Assembly: GCA_964443135.1 (NCBI GenBank)
Contig: CAYUBQ010000011.1
Coordinates: forward strand, 22,844-86,843
Reading direction: 5' to 3'
From: JAIPEI01 sp964443135
GTDB lineage: Bacteria; Desulfobacterota; DSM-4660; Desulfatiglandales; HGW-15
DNA length: 64,000 bases
Each line of letters begins with the position of its first letter. Position 1 is the stretch's first letter. This document shows, piece after piece, positions 27,121-36,404 of the stretch. The notes under the pieces were generated by a model. That model saw nothing but the letters and a program-made list of their open reading frames with translations. It had not been told where the DNA came from and ran no database searches. A program made the position numbers and the translations under genes.

Positions 27121-27786
27121 TCAGGATCGAATGAATCCGTGCTCGTGAAGGGTTTCGATGGATATGCTGGAAGGGCGTCGTTCCCCGCGGGGAGGGTCCT
27201 CCCTGGACAAGAGCTTCTCCACGTATTTCCCGATCAAGTCCGTCTCGATGTTCACCCGTTCGTCCGGTCCGGCCTCGAGCAGCGTCGTCTCGCGCCCGGT
27301 CTGGGGAATGACATTGACCTCGAAGTATCCTTCCCGGCACTGGTTCACCGTCAGGCTGACGCCGTCCACGGCGATGGACCCTTTCTCGATGATGTAGCGG
27401 GAAAGGGCGCGATCGATCTCGATCCCCAGCAGCCAGGAATCCCGCCGGGGCTCCTTCTTCGCAATCCGCCCCACCCCGTCCACGTGCCCGGCGACGAGGT
27501 GTCCTCCGAGACGATCCGACAGCCGGAGGGCCCGTTCCAGGTTGACCCGCTTTCCGGCCCTGAGGGCGCCCAGCGTGCTCCGGGAGACCGTCTCCGCCGA
27601 GACGTCCATCTCCAACACGCCCGCCCGCTCGCGGGTCACGGTCAGGCAGACCCCGTTCACGCAAAGGCTGTCCCCGATCCGGACCCGGTCCATGGCAAAG
27701 AGCGGGTTCACCGCGAGGACCATGTCCCCGCCGCTCACGACCGCTTTCCGAACCCGCCCCACGCCTTCCACCAGACCCGTGAACAT
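27121..27786 (-). CDS. ribE: Riboflavin synthase alpha subunit
   Basis: Dismutates two lumazines to riboflavin. The 221-aa protein starts MFTGLVEGVG and shows the internal duplication of the family: NGVCLTVT with GGHLVAGHVDG in the first half, VDGVSLTVN and the related C-terminal domain in the second. The ATG at 27786 follows ribD by 20 bp. The spacer of 166 bp behind it carries no recognisable element. Confidence 0.96.
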   Translation of the reverse strand: MFTGLVEGVGRVRKAVVSGGDMVLAVNPLFAMDRVRIGDSLCVNGVCLTVTRERAGVLEMDVSAETVSRSTLGALRAGKRVNLERALRLSDRLGGHLVAGHVDGVGRIAKKEPRRDSWLLGIEIDRALSRYIIEKGSIAVDGVSLTVNQCREGYFEVNVIPQTGRETTLLEAGPDERVNIETDLIGKYVEKLLSREDPPRGERRPSSISIETLHEHGFIRS

Positions 27787-27806
27787 GCCTTCTCCTGCGC
27801 TTCGAA

Positions 27807-28922
27807 TCACCCGTGCCTCGGGTATCCCCGAATCAGCACGTCGTCTCCGAACCTCCTGACCCGGATCTTCTCGAGAACCAGGCAGTGGTCCATCCGCCCG
27901 GCGCCGGGTCCGGCCGCCACGGGAACCCCGTCGTTTCCCCCGAGCAGCTTCGGCGCCTTGAACACGTACGCCTTGTCGATCAACCGGGAGCGGATCATGG
28001 ATCCCATGATCCCGGCCCCGCCCTCCACCAGGACGGACAGGATCCCCCGCTCTCCCAGGCGGTCCAGCAGAACGCCGAGGTCCAGACCCTCCGCACCGGC
28101 CGGACAGCGAAGGGCGGACACCCCCGTCAGGGCGGACAGGAACGCCAGCCTCGACTCCTCCACCTCCTCGCCCACCGCGACGAGGGTTTCGGCCGGCGAG
28201 TCCAGGCGGAAAACCGCCGCGTCCCCGGGCGTGCGCAATCGCGTGTCCACGATCACCCGGACCGGGTCCCGGCCCCGGCGGCCGGCGGGCCGCGCCGTCA
28301 GCGACGGATCGTCCGCGAGCACGGTCCCCACGCCCACCAGGACGGCGTCGCATCGGTCCCTGAGCCGGTGGACGAATCGCCTGGACCGCTCGTTCGTCAC
28401 CCAGCGGGAGTGTCCGGTGGCCGTGGCGGTCCACCCGTCCAGGGTGGAGGCCGTCTTGGCGATCACGAAGGGACGCCCCGTGAGGACGTGCTTGACGAAC
28501 GCCTCGTTCAAGGTCCGGCACGCCTCCTCGAGGACACCGGTCCGAACCTCGACACCCATCTCCTCGAGCCGGGCGCACCCTCCGCCGGCCACGTTCGGGT
28601 TGGGATCCGGCATCCCCACCACCACCCGCCGGAGGCCGCTTTCCAGCACGGCCCGCGTGCAGGGCGGAGTCCGGCCGGCATGGTTGCACGGCTCCAGGGT
28701 CACGTAGAGGGCGTCGCCGGGCGCGGCCCGCCCCCCCAGCGCGCGGATGGCCTCCACCTCGGCGTGGGGCCCCCCGGCCTTGCGATGGTACCCGGTCGCG
28801 ACGATCCGGCCGTCCCGCACGATCACCGCGCCCACGGCCGGGTTCGGGGACGTGCGACCCAAACCCTTCCGCGCGTGGCGAAGGGCCTCCCGCATGAACC
28901 GCTCGTCTTCCAGCTCGGCCAT
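27807..28922 (-). CDS. ribD: Bifunctional deaminase/reductase RibD
   Basis: A 371-aa enzyme. The N-terminal cytidine-deaminase-fold half has HAEVEAI and PCNHAGRTPPC (zinc ligands); the C-terminal NADPH-dependent reductase half has RPFVIAKTASTLDGWTA and LVEGGAGIMGS. It starts on the base immediately preceding the nrdR stop, so nrdR-ribD are directly abutted. Confidence 0.96.
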   Translation of the reverse strand: MAELEDERFMREALRHARKGLGRTSPNPAVGAVIVRDGRIVATGYHRKAGGPHAEVEAIRALGGRAAPGDALYVTLEPCNHAGRTPPCTRAVLESGLRRVVVGMPDPNPNVAGGGCARLEEMGVEVRTGVLEEACRTLNEAFVKHVLTGRPFVIAKTASTLDGWTATATGHSRWVTNERSRRFVHRLRDRCDAVLVGVGTVLADDPSLTARPAGRRGRDPVRVIVDTRLRTPGDAAVFRLDSPAETLVAVGEEVEESRLAFLSALTGVSALRCPAGAEGLDLGVLLDRLGERGILSVLVEGGAGIMGSMIRSRLIDKAYVFKAPKLLGGNDGVPVAAGPGAGRMDHCLVLEKIRVRRFGDDVLIRGYPRHG

Positions 28923-29396
28923 CTACTCCGCCGCGTCTTCCTTGCGGGCCTTCAGAATTCCTTCCAGCTCGGACATGAACTCGTTGATGTCCCTGAACTG
29001 CCGGTACACCGAGGCGAACCGGACGTAGGCGACCTCGTCCCACTCCTTCAGGCTGGTGATGACCTTCTCCCCGATCTCCTCGCTGTCGATCTCCTTCCTG
29101 CCCAGCTCCTGGAAGTAGACCTCGAGCTGGTCCACGAACTCCTCCATGCGCGGAACGCTGACCGGCCGCTTCTGGCAGGCCTTGCGAATGCCGGAGATGA
29201 TCTTTTCGCGGTTGAAGGGCTCCCGCCGCCCGTCCTTCTTGATCACCATCGGGAGGACCTCTTCGAGCTTCTCGTAGGTCGTGAAGCGCCTGGAGCAACC
29301 GAGGCACTCACGGCGGCGGCGGATGGTCCGGCCGTCCTTGCTCAGCCTGGAGTCGATCACCTTGTTGTCGATCTCTGTACAGTAAGGGCACCTCAC
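28923..29396 (-). CDS. nrdR: Transcriptional repressor NrdR
   Basis: A 157-aa regulator of ribonucleotide reductase genes that senses ATP/dATP. The N-terminal zinc ribbon has CPYC and CLGC; the ATP-cone follows (VIKKDGRREPFNREKI). Overlaps the upstream dCMP deaminase gene by four bases. Its placement before the rib genes is common and does not imply rib regulation. Confidence 0.96.
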   Translation of the reverse strand: MRCPYCTEIDNKVIDSRLSKDGRTIRRRRECLGCSRRFTTYEKLEEVLPMVIKKDGRREPFNREKIISGIRKACQKRPVSVPRMEEFVDQLEVYFQELGRKEIDSEEIGEKVITSLKEWDEVAYVRFASVYRQFRDINEFMSELEGILKARKEDAAE

Positions 29397-29839
29397 GGGT
29401 TCAACCTCTCCACTTGAATTCCGGCCTCTTCGAAGAGTTCTTCGGACAGCGCGTCGTCATACCCCTCGGCGTAGTAGACCTTCCGAATGCCCGCATTGAT
29501 GAGCATTTTGGAACATATCACACACGGCATGTTGGTACAATACAGGTCGGCCCCCCGGATGGAGAACCCGTGATAGGCCGCCTGGATGATGGCGTTCTGC
29601 TCGGCGTGGAGTCCCCGGCAGAGCTCGTGGCGGGTGCCCGACGGGACGGAGGAGTCCTGCCGCACACAGCCCACCTCCTCGCAGTGCTTCAGACCCGAGG
29701 GAGCCCCGTTGTATCCGGTCGAGAGGATGCGTTTGTCCTTGACCAGGATCGCCCCCACGGAACGCCGGAGGCAGGTGGAACGCATGGCCACCATCCGTGA
29801 GATGGACATGAAGTAGTCGGGCCAGCCGGGTCTGGGCAA
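29393..29839 (-). CDS. comEB: dCMP deaminase / ComEB-like protein
   Basis: A 148-aa zinc-dependent deaminase that likely converts dCMP to dUMP for thymidylate synthesis. Motifs: RPGWPDYFMSISRMVAMRS at the N-terminus, the catalytic GLHAEQNAI (His-Ala-Glu) and zinc-binding CTNMPCVICSK. Sits between glyA and nrdR in the pyrimidine/folate-linked neighbourhood. The symbol follows the family name; competence function is not implied. Confidence 0.92.
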   Translation of the reverse strand: MPRPGWPDYFMSISRMVAMRSTCLRRSVGAILVKDKRILSTGYNGAPSGLKHCEEVGCVRQDSSVPSGTRHELCRGLHAEQNAIIQAAYHGFSIRGADLYCTNMPCVICSKMLINAGIRKVYYAEGYDDALSEELFEEAGIQVERLNP

Positions 29840-29878
29840 GGTCCCCTCCTCTCTTCCTTTGGCTCGCTTTCGGGTTCC

Positions 29879-29981
29879 GGCGGATTCGGGAAGCCCCGCT
29901 GGCCGGCCGCGGGAAAAGCCGCGCCCGTTGGGGTGCGGAGAGCGGATCTCGAGGTTCCGGGCCTTTTGCGGCCCCGCCGGG
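29879..29981 (+). repeat. R1 repeat, diverged copy between glyA and comEB
   Basis: Begins GGCGGATTCGGGAAGCCCCG and ends in GCGGCCCCGCCGG; CGGATCTCGAGGTTCCGG aligns with the R1 interior. It ends 39 nt upstream of the comEB ATG and is oriented against it. The copy occupies most of the glyA-comEB spacer. Confidence 0.7.
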
Positions 29982-29983
29982 TC

Positions 29984-31237
29984 TCAGGCCGTTCCCGCCG
30001 AAAGGCCTTCGTAGACGGGGAATCGCTCGCAGAGTCGTTCCACCTCGATCCGGACCCCGTCCAGAGCCGCCTCGTCCTCCGGGCGGGACAACCCTTTGGC
30101 GATGAGGTCCGCGACAGCCTCCATTTCCGGTTCCTTCATGCCCCTCGTGGTGAGGGCCGGCGTCCCCAGCCGCAGGCCGCTGGTCACGCGCGGGCCCTTC
30201 TTGTCGAAGGGGACCGCATTCTTGTTGGCCACGATGCCCGCCCGTCCGAGGGCCCTTTCCGCCTCGGCCCCGCTCATGCCGTCCGGACCCAGATCCACCA
30301 GGAGCAAATGGTTGTCCGTGCCGCCGCTCACCAGCCGGTACCCGCTGCCGGTCAGGGCGTCGGCCAGCGTCCGGGCGTTGACCACCACCTGGCGCTGGTA
30401 GGCACCGAAGGCCGGATCCAGCGCCTCCCGGAAGGAGACCGCCTTGGCGGCGATCACGTGCATCAGGGGTCCCCCCTGGGTTCCCGGAAACACGCCCTTG
30501 TCCAGCCGGCGGGCGTGCTCCTCCCCGCTCAGGATGATCCCCCCGCGAGGCCCCCGCAGGGTCTTGTGGGTGGTGGAGGTGACCACGTCGGCCCATCCCA
30601 CGGGGGAGGGATGGAGCTCTGCGGCCACGAGCCCCGCGATGTGGGCAATGTCCGCCAGGAGCACGGCACCGGCTTCGCGGGCGATCTCGTGAAATCTCCG
30701 AAAATCGATGATCCGGGGATAGGCGCTGGCGCCGGCGATGATCATGCGGGGCCTGTGCTTCAGGGCCAGCTCCCGGACCTTTGCGTAGTCGATGCGATGG
30801 CTGTCCGGGTCCACGCCGTAGGGCACGGCCCGGTACACCTGTCCGGAAAAGCTGACCGGGCTGCCGTGGGTCAAATGCCCGCCGTGGGAGAGGTCCATGC
30901 CCAGGATCGTGTCGCCGGGCTGGAGAAAGGCGAGGTAGGCCGCCATGTTCGCCTGGGAACCGGAGTGGGGCTGGACATTGGCGTAGGAGGTGCGGAACAG
31001 ACGCCTCGCGCGCTCCACCGCCAGCATCTCGATCCGGTCCACGTGCTCGCAGCCGCCGTAGTATCTCGCCGCGGGGTACCCTTCCGCGTACTTGTTCGTG
31101 AGAACGGAGGCCTGCGCCTCCATCACGGCCCGGGAGGCGTAGTTTTCCGATGCGATCATCACGAGGTTTCGCCTCTCGCGCTGAAGCTCCGCCTCGATCG
31201 CGCCGAGCAGCTCCCTGTCTCCGGTTTCCAGCGTCAT
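29984..31237 (-). CDS. glyA: Serine hydroxymethyltransferase
   Basis: PLP enzyme interconverting serine and glycine with tetrahydrofolate, the main source of one-carbon units. The 417-aa protein shows IASENYASRAV, the PLP lysine in STTHKTLRGPRGG (about residue 228) and the C-terminal PALTTRGMKE. The ATG at 31237 gives the family length; the frame continues into rpiB only as overlap. Confidence 0.97.
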   Translation of the reverse strand: MTLETGDRELLGAIEAELQRERRNLVMIASENYASRAVMEAQASVLTNKYAEGYPAARYYGGCEHVDRIEMLAVERARRLFRTSYANVQPHSGSQANMAAYLAFLQPGDTILGMDLSHGGHLTHGSPVSFSGQVYRAVPYGVDPDSHRIDYAKVRELALKHRPRMIIAGASAYPRIIDFRRFHEIAREAGAVLLADIAHIAGLVAAELHPSPVGWADVVTSTTHKTLRGPRGGIILSGEEHARRLDKGVFPGTQGGPLMHVIAAKAVSFREALDPAFGAYQRQVVVNARTLADALTGSGYRLVSGGTDNHLLLVDLGPDGMSGAEAERALGRAGIVANKNAVPFDKKGPRVTSGLRLGTPALTTRGMKEPEMEAVADLIAKGLSRPEDEAALDGVRIEVERLCERFPVYEGLSAGTA

Positions 31238-31319
31238 GTCGGCTCCGTTCCGGACCGGCCTTCCCGCGATCCGCCGGGGCAACCCGTCGAGAGGCCCTCC
31301 GTCCGGGCATGTGGAACGC

Positions 31320-31751
31320 TCACACCTCGATCTGATCCACGCGCCTCCGGTGGCGCCCCCCTTCGAACCCGGTGTCGAGAAAGGTGTCCACGATCTCCAG
31401 GGCGAGGTCCACCCCCGTGACCCTGCCTCCGAGCGCCAGGATGTTCGCATCGTTGTGGCGCCGGCACATCCGGGCCGAAAAGAGGTTGTGGCAGAGCGCG
31501 GCCCGCACACCACGGTGCCGGTTGGCCGCCATGGACATGCCCAGCCCCGAACCGCAGACCAGGATGCCGACGGGGTACTCCCCGGCTGAAACCGCTCCCG
31601 CCACCCGGTGTGCGATCCGGGGGTAGTCGCACGAGTCGGTTCCGAACACGCCGAGGTCGACGACCCGGTGCCGGCCCGCCCGCTCCAGGTGGGCCCTGCA
31701 GGTCTCTTTCAGGGCGAACCCGGCATGATCGCAGCCGATCACGATGTCCAC
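31320..31751 (-). CDS. rpiB: Ribose 5-phosphate isomerase B
   Basis: A 143-aa sugar isomerase interconverting ribose-5-P and ribulose-5-P. It starts MDIVIGCDHAGF and contains GSGLGMSMAANR, both standard for the RpiB/LacA family, plus HNDANILALGGR. Located between fabF and glyA. Confidence 0.95.
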   Translation of the reverse strand: MDIVIGCDHAGFALKETCRAHLERAGRHRVVDLGVFGTDSCDYPRIAHRVAGAVSAGEYPVGILVCGSGLGMSMAANRHRGVRAALCHNLFSARMCRRHNDANILALGGRVTGVDLALEIVDTFLDTGFEGGRHRRRVDQIEV

Positions 31752-31908
31752 CGTTTTTCTCCTTTCGAGGGCCCGGCCGCATCCGACGGGCGGGACCGGG
31801 GAGGTCGGGCCGGAGCATTCGGGCGTGTCGGGAGGACGGCTCCGGTTCGGAACGAGGGGCCGCAGACCCTTTCCCGAAGGACCACCGGGATCGCTCGCCC
31901 GGAATCCC

Positions 31909-33153
<1,245 letters not shown>

Positions 33154-33224
33154 GTCAAACAGCTCCTTCCATCGATCCGTCTCGGCGGGATTCGCCTGGG
33201 ACTTCCCGCTCGATGTTTCCTCCC

Positions 33225-33464
33225 CTACTGACCCTTGGCCTTCTTGATGTAATCGACCACGTCCTGGACCGTTGCGATCTTCTCGGCATCCTCGTCGGGA
33301 ATGGAGAGATCGAACTCCTCTTCCATGGCCATGATCAGCTCCACCTGATCGAGCGAGTCCGCACCCAGATCGTCCACGAACGAAGCCTCGGGCACCACGT
33401 CTTCCTCGGCCACGTTCAGCTGCTCGCAGATGATGCTCTTGACCTTCGCCTCGATGTCCGCCAT
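33225..33464 (-). CDS. acpP: Acyl carrier protein
   Basis: A 79-aa acidic carrier. The phosphopantetheine serine lies in DLGADSLDQVEL (about residue 37). The Shine-Dalgarno AAGGAGGAAAG sits just upstream of the ATG. Serves fabG and fabF on either side and the acyl-ACP consumer plsX. Confidence 0.98.
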   Translation of the reverse strand: MADIEAKVKSIICEQLNVAEEDVVPEASFVDDLGADSLDQVELIMAMEEEFDLSIPDEDAEKIATVQDVVDYIKKAKGQ

Positions 33465-33539
33465 GAATCCTTTCCTCCTTGTGCCGATTTTCCAAACGTT
33501 TCGGTAAACCCCGCGTCCGCCGACGATCGTCCTTGGAGC

Positions 33540-34286
33540 TCACATGAACATGCCGCCGTTCACGTGAATCGTCTGGCCCGTGACATAGGAGGCCGCGTCC
33601 GAACAGAGCCAGTACACCGCCTCGGCGACGTCGTCCGGTTCCCCGATCCTCCCCAGGGGGATCTGCTGCATGAAAGCGTCTTTGACCTTCTGTGGAAGCC
33701 CGTCGGTCATCTCCGTGGCCACGAAACCCGGAGCCACGGCGTTCACCGTGATCCCGCGCGGCGCAACCTCGCGGGCCACCGACTTGGTGAATCCGAGGAT
33801 GCCGGCCTTGGACGCGGCGTAGTTCGCCTGCCCGGCGTTCCCGATCTGCCCCACCACGGAGGAGATGCTGACGATTCTTCCCCGCCTCTGCTTCATCATG
33901 GGCTGGACGACGGCGCGCGTGCAGTTGAAGACGCTCTTGAGGTTCACTGCAAGCACGGCGTCCCAGTCCTCCTCCGACATCCTCATGAGCAGCGTGTCCC
34001 GGGTGATTCCCGCGTTGTTCACCAGGAGGTCCACCCGGCCGTGCCGATCCATCACATCCTCGAAAAGCAGCGCTACGTCGTCCCTGGAGGAGACGTCGAC
34101 CCGCCGCCCTTCGGCCTCCGCTCCCAGCTCGGCCGCCAGGCCCGCGGTCTCCTCCACCGCAACATCGTCCGCATCGTAGTGAACGAGGACGAGCCTTGCC
34201 TTCTCGCGGGCGAACTTCAAGGCAACCGCCCTTCCGATGCCCTTGGATCCTCCCGTGATCACCGCAACGCGCTCAGCCGCTTCCAT
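33540..34286 (-). CDS. fabG: 3-oxoacyl-[ACP] reductase
   Basis: NADPH-dependent short-chain dehydrogenase, 248 aa. Cofactor motif GGSKGIGRA, NNAG, catalytic Ser in SISSVVG and Tyr/Lys in YAASKAG. The ATG at 34286 is preferred over an in-frame GTG ten codons upstream because it gives the usual N-terminus, though the ribosome-binding site is weak. The gene directly follows plsX: fabH and fabD, which commonly sit at this junction, are absent. Confidence 0.94.
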   Translation of the reverse strand: MEAAERVAVITGGSKGIGRAVALKFAREKARLVLVHYDADDVAVEETAGLAAELGAEAEGRRVDVSSRDDVALLFEDVMDRHGRVDLLVNNAGITRDTLLMRMSEEDWDAVLAVNLKSVFNCTRAVVQPMMKQRRGRIVSISSVVGQIGNAGQANYAASKAGILGFTKSVAREVAPRGITVNAVAPGFVATEMTDGLPQKVKDAFMQQIPLGRIGEPDDVAEAVYWLCSDAASYVTGQTIHVNGGMFM

Positions 34287-34328
34287 CCGTCCTGTCTCCC
34301 GATCATCTCCCCGCACGCCGCCCGGCCC

Positions 34329-35354
34329 TCAATGGCCGACGGCCTCGGGACATCCGGCCGGCCTCCGGTCGAACTCCGCCATACGAAGCGCCAGCTTTTC
34401 CTGGAAGCCGCCCCGCACGTACTCGGCCGCTCTCTTCACCCCGTTTTTGACGGCCCGGGGGGAAGCGCTTCCGTGACAGACGATACCGACGCCGTTGATG
34501 CCCAGGATGGGCGCTCCCCCGTAGGTTTCGTGATCCAGTGTCTTGAAGAGCCTTTGGAGCCGGCCCCTGCCCGCCCGAAGCCCCGGGTTCCCGTGAAAGA
34601 TGCTCAGGATCTCCTTTTCGACCATCCCGGCCAGGGTCCGAGACATGCCTTCCGCCACCTTGAGCGCCACGTTTCCCACGAAGCCGTCGCAGACGATGAT
34701 CTGGACGTCCCCGGAAAAGAGGTCGCCGCCTTCCACGTTTCCCACGAAGTTGAGCGGGCTCCGCTCGAGCAGGGCGTGGGTCTTCCGCACCTGCTCGTTG
34801 CCTTTCTCGCCCTCCTCACCGATGCTCAAGAGCCCCACCGCGGGGTTCTCCATTCCGAGGCATGCCGTGGCAAAGGCCTGGGCCATCGCTCCGAACTGGA
34901 CCAGATGCGCAGGCCGGCAGTCCACGTTGGCGCCCACGTCGATGAGGATGACCTCCCCGGATCGACCGGGGAGGATGCTCGCAAGGGCCGGGCGATCCAC
35001 ACCGCCGACCTTGCCCAGGACCAGCAGGCCCGCGGCGAAGGTCGCTCCCGAGTTTCCCGCACTCACCACCGCGTCGGCCCTTCCCTCCTTGACCAGCTCA
35101 AAGGCCACGCGGACCGAGGCGTCGGGTTTGCGGCGGATCGCCTTCAAAGGCGGCTCGTCCATGCGCACGACCTGGTTGCAGGGAACGATCTCGTACGGTG
35201 CGTCTTGGTCACAGCCCTTCAGGGCCGTCCGAATCGCGCGCTCGTCTCCCACGAGGGTGACCGGTGTGCCGGTTTCGCCGGCGGCCAGCAAAGCGCCCTC
35301 CACCACCACGTCAGGGGCGTGATCTCCCCCCATGGCGTCCACCGCGATGTTCAT
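34329..35354 (-). CDS. plsX: Phosphate acyltransferase PlsX
   Basis: Makes acyl-phosphate from acyl-ACP for phospholipid synthesis. The 341-aa protein starts NIAVDAMGGDHAPDVVVEGA, the invariant N-terminus; GNSGATFAAG, LIDVGANVDC and FVGNVALKVAEG are further family blocks. It begins two bases after the rpmF stop. Confidence 0.97.
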   Translation of the reverse strand: MNIAVDAMGGDHAPDVVVEGALLAAGETGTPVTLVGDERAIRTALKGCDQDAPYEIVPCNQVVRMDEPPLKAIRRKPDASVRVAFELVKEGRADAVVSAGNSGATFAAGLLVLGKVGGVDRPALASILPGRSGEVILIDVGANVDCRPAHLVQFGAMAQAFATACLGMENPAVGLLSIGEEGEKGNEQVRKTHALLERSPLNFVGNVEGGDLFSGDVQIIVCDGFVGNVALKVAEGMSRTLAGMVEKEILSIFHGNPGLRAGRGRLQRLFKTLDHETYGGAPILGINGVGIVCHGSASPRAVKNGVKRAAEYVRGGFQEKLALRMAEFDRRPAGCPEAVGH

Positions 35355-35355
35355 C

Positions 35356-35538
35356 TCAGGACTCTTCGACCTGAACGATCGCCTTTCCCTTGTAGACCCC
35401 GCAGTGGGGGCAGAGCCGGTGCGGCAGTACGGGTTCGTGGCACTGCGGGCACTCGGTCACGCCCGGCAGCTCGACGTGATGATGCGACCGCCTCGTGTCC
35501 CTCTTCGACTTGGATTTTCTTCTCTTGGGTACGGCCAT
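35356..35538 (-). CDS. rpmF: 50S ribosomal protein L32
   Basis: A 60-aa zinc-ribbon ribosomal protein. N-terminus AVPKRRKSKSKRDTRRSHH and the four cysteines CPQC and CPHC are diagnostic (the zinc-binding form). The ATG at 35538 lies directly behind yceD with an overlapping Shine-Dalgarno GGAGAACAGGAG. The yceD-rpmF-plsX order is widespread. Confidence 0.97.
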   Translation of the reverse strand: MAVPKRRKSKSKRDTRRSHHHVELPGVTECPQCHEPVLPHRLCPHCGVYKGKAIVQVEES

Positions 35539-35540
35539 GG

Positions 35541-36083
35541 CTACTCCTGTTCTCCTTTGAGTGTCAACGCCTGGAGCTTTCGAAAGGCCGGATGGCCCGG
35601 CTCGGAGGCGCAATCACACGCTCCTTCGTTCAGGTCGGCCCCGCACCCGGCGCAGAGCCCCTTGCAGTCTTCCCTGCACAGGCTCTTCATGGGCAGATCC
35701 AGGAGCAGCTGCTTACGCAGGAGCTCCGGGACGTCGATCTCCTCCCCCGGCGTGATCTCCACCTCGAGGTCCTCGTCCTCGAGCTCGACCTCGGCTTCCG
35801 TATCCACGTCCTTCGGAAGGATCAGGAAGGTCCGAAACCGGGAGTCCACATCCCGCTCGAACGCCGTCAGGCACCGGTCGCATCGAACCCGGATCCGTCC
35901 CTGGACTCGCCCGTCCAGGTTGATCTTGCGCCCTGCACGCTGGATGCCGGCCTCGAACGCCATCGGGCCGACCGGAGCGACGGGGTCCTCCTCTTCCTCG
36001 ACGGGCCGCCAATCCTCGGGGTCGATGCGGAATCGATGATGCTCACCTGTTTCGGGTATGGTTCTCAGGTCGATCCGTTTCAT
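35541..36083 (-). CDS. yceD: YceD/DUF177 family protein
   Basis: A 180-aa acidic protein encoded before rpmF in most bacteria and linked in the literature to 23S rRNA/ribosome assembly. Two CxxC pairs, CDRC (about residue 74) and CREDCKGLCAGCG (about 140-152), likely bind zinc. ATG 36083 was chosen; in-frame GTG and TTG codons a few positions upstream are possible alternatives but have no better ribosome-binding site. Confidence 0.9.
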   Translation of the reverse strand: MKRIDLRTIPETGEHHRFRIDPEDWRPVEEEEDPVAPVGPMAFEAGIQRAGRKINLDGRVQGRIRVRCDRCLTAFERDVDSRFRTFLILPKDVDTEAEVELEDEDLEVEITPGEEIDVPELLRKQLLLDLPMKSLCREDCKGLCAGCGADLNEGACDCASEPGHPAFRKLQALTLKGEQE

Positions 36084-36142
36084 GGGTACGCCCACCAAAG
36101 TGTAACGAATTCAACTCCTTCCAAGCTTAAAGTAAATGAACA

Positions 36143-36170
36143 ACTATATATCACGCGGTCTGTTTGTCAA
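36143..36170 (-). promoter_or_regulatory. Strong sigma-70-like promoter heading yceD-rpmF-plsX-fab run
   Basis: On the minus strand a perfect TTGACA, 16-bp spacer, TATAGT, in an AT-rich block about 60 bp upstream of yceD. With no other clear promoter seen over the next 16 kb, it may head the whole housekeeping run down to holA, though internal promoters are likely. Confidence 0.7.
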
Positions 36171-36326
36171 GAAAATTTGATTCTGCGGCTGGCCGGGTTT
36201 TTGCAAGGATGCATCTGCTCGAACGGGGAACATCCGAACCGGCCCGTTCCCAGGGACGGCCTTCCGGGGGAAACCGAACGATTTGGGCCGCTGTCTGGGG
36301 GTCAACCCCTTGATTTTTCATTTTTC

Positions 36327-36356
36327 TTGACAAAAAACCCCCAACCGGTCCATGAT
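36327..36356 (+). promoter_or_regulatory. Sigma-70-like promoter for the 352-aa hypothetical gene
   Basis: TTGACA, 18-bp spacer, CATGAT, about 50 bp before the ATG at 36405. The 321-bp spacer 36084-36404 carries this promoter and the divergent one at 36143-36170; I see no other gene in it. Confidence 0.5.
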
Positions 36357-36404
36357 CGGGACCGGTTCCTTGTGCAGCATGTCGACTCTCGGGGTGATGG
36401 TTCC

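Noticed and set aside
33213..36404. Very long plus-strand open frame upstream of the 352-aa gene
   Set aside because: Antisense to acpP, fabG, plsX, rpmF and yceD; only the part after 36405 has a promoter, a start and no opposing gene.
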